Positions 63,097 through 64,000 of a stretch of DNA of 64,000 nucleotides are shown one piece after another (the first letter of the stretch is position 1; each line of letters starts with the position of its first letter). Position numbers and translations under genes: made by a program. The notes beneath the pieces are model-generated. The model searched no databases, was not told the origin of the DNA, and was given only the letters and a program-made list of their open reading frames with translations. The stretch is taken from assembly GCF_037975245.1 (NCBI RefSeq), contig NC_092583.1, forward strand, positions 5,427,264-5,491,263. Reading direction: 5' to 3'. The stretch is from Apostichopus japonicus (Eukaryota > Echinodermata > Holothuroidea > Aspidochirotida > Stichopodidae).

Positions 63097-64000
63097 ATGG
63101 CGTTTCTAATGTTAAGAGTTCTCCTTTTTGTGTGTATTCTGATTGTCAACCAACCTGCAGAGAGTGGTAAGTAAATATTCAAATATTCTTCCTTGCGAGA
63201 CTAAATAGGCGAAGTCTTGAGTCAAAGATATAATGAATAGTCACTTATACCAATAGGCCTATGTTATTTATCCAAGCGGCAGTGCAGCAAACACTAAATC
63301 ATGCCATACTAAATATCAACTGCAGTCAGTCATATCCACAAACCATTAGCAAATGGTCGAAACATTATGTAAAGAAAGGTTTAAAGTCAAGTTTATCTGC
63401 TGATATTGGGAATGCACGTTTGAAGGTCAAGAAGGAAACTTGTGGCATTACATCGAGGGTTAACATTTGCCCCGCCCCCAGCCACCGTGACTTAACATTC
63501 ATTAGCACTCATGGGTTAACGTCATCCAATAGACCGTATTAGAGAACATGTGTAAAAATACTGTGGCTTTATGTAAACAATTTATCGTTACTGAGAATAG
63601 AACATGCATTGTTGTCATTTACAAAATTGTAAATTGTATTTCCACTTAGAGTCAATAAGTACTATAGGTATCACCGATACGACGGTGGTTACGTCAGAAA
63701 TGGCTTCGACAGAACGAACTCCAATGACCACGGAGTCTTTAGATGGTACGCCTATGTCCACTGATGGGACCAAACTAACCACAGAAACGACAGACGGCAG
63801 CGCCACAGAGGCCAGACTAACCACAGAAATGACAGACGGCAGCGCTACAGAGGCCAGTTTAATGACATCAGTTGATCCTTCAGAGACTCTGGTTACTTCA
63901 TACACCGATATCTTAACCGACTTCACCCACGTATCCAGTAACGCAACCACTACTGTGTATTCACCCGAAAAGAACACAGATGACTCCTTCACCACGTCTG
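63097..64000 (+). CDS. Secreted Ser/Thr-rich mucin-like protein, first two exons (partial)
   Basis: Exon 1, 63097-63166, starts at an ATG in the context tcaaacATGG and encodes MAFLMLRVLLFVCILIVNQP then AESG. This is a clear signal peptide of about 20-23 residues. The donor is G|gtaagt in phase 1. Exon 2 begins at 63650 after ccacttag and stays open to the window end. Nearly every second or third residue there is Thr or Ser, with two near-identical 15-residue repeats (LTTETTDGSATEAR and LTTEMTDGSATEAS). This suggests an O-glycosylated extracellular stalk. The rest of the protein lies outside the window. It is head-to-head with the Ly6-PAN gene and shares the phase-1 signal junction and Thr-rich character, so a family link is possible but unproven. 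Confidence 0.7.

Overview
The window looks like nuclear DNA from a marine invertebrate deuterostome, most likely an echinoderm. The reasons are spliced genes with GT-AG introns, one vertebrate-like multi-exon gene (an ERdj5/DNAJC10 ortholog), a BEL/Pao LTR retrotransposon, three decayed non-LTR retrotransposons, very many minisatellites and frequent palindromic taggccta-type motifs. The echinoderm call is inference. No bacterial features, rRNA, tRNA or CRISPR were seen.

Layout. 1-8 kb: a 21-bp-type minisatellite, a strong hairpin, a minus-strand LINE relic (about 3.29-4.33 kb), a possible MITE (about 5.49-5.95 kb) and a hAT-type MITE with a perfect 8-bp target duplication (6889-7286). 7915-14473: a complete, young BEL/Pao element on the minus strand, with near-identical LTRs, a ggcta target duplication and one open gag-pol frame. 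14.5-15.7 kb: a hammerhead-like motif and a dead Jockey/CR1-type LINE (minus). 15.8-20.4 kb: nothing recognised. 20431-42061 (+): the complete DNAJC10 gene, 18 coding exons with compatible phases, 808 codons from signal peptide to KDEL. About 9 kb of it is tandem repeats, and three arrays copy the gene's own exon/intron 5' splice sites. 42-49 kb: gene-free tandem and dispersed repeats, several rich in AGGTCA. 49937-57671 (-): a gene assembled here from nine in-phase exons (633 codons): signal peptide, three tandem copies of a Ly6/uPAR domain plus Thr-rich linker, then a PAN/apple-like C-terminus. 59.76-61.64 kb (+): a third, broken LINE. 63097 to the window end (+): the first two exons of a secreted Ser/Thr-rich mucin-like protein.

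How the genes relate. DNAJC10 acts in the ER lumen as a J-domain and thioredoxin-domain disulfide reductase. The other two genes lie head-to-head. Both encode secreted or surface proteins with Thr-rich stalks, both use a phase-1 signal-peptide exon junction, and they may belong to one locus or family. The main novelty is structural: repeated amplification of 5' splice-site segments in DNAJC10, and intragenic triplication of a two-exon Ly6-mucin module with a conserved, phase-compatible cryptic exon in each copy.
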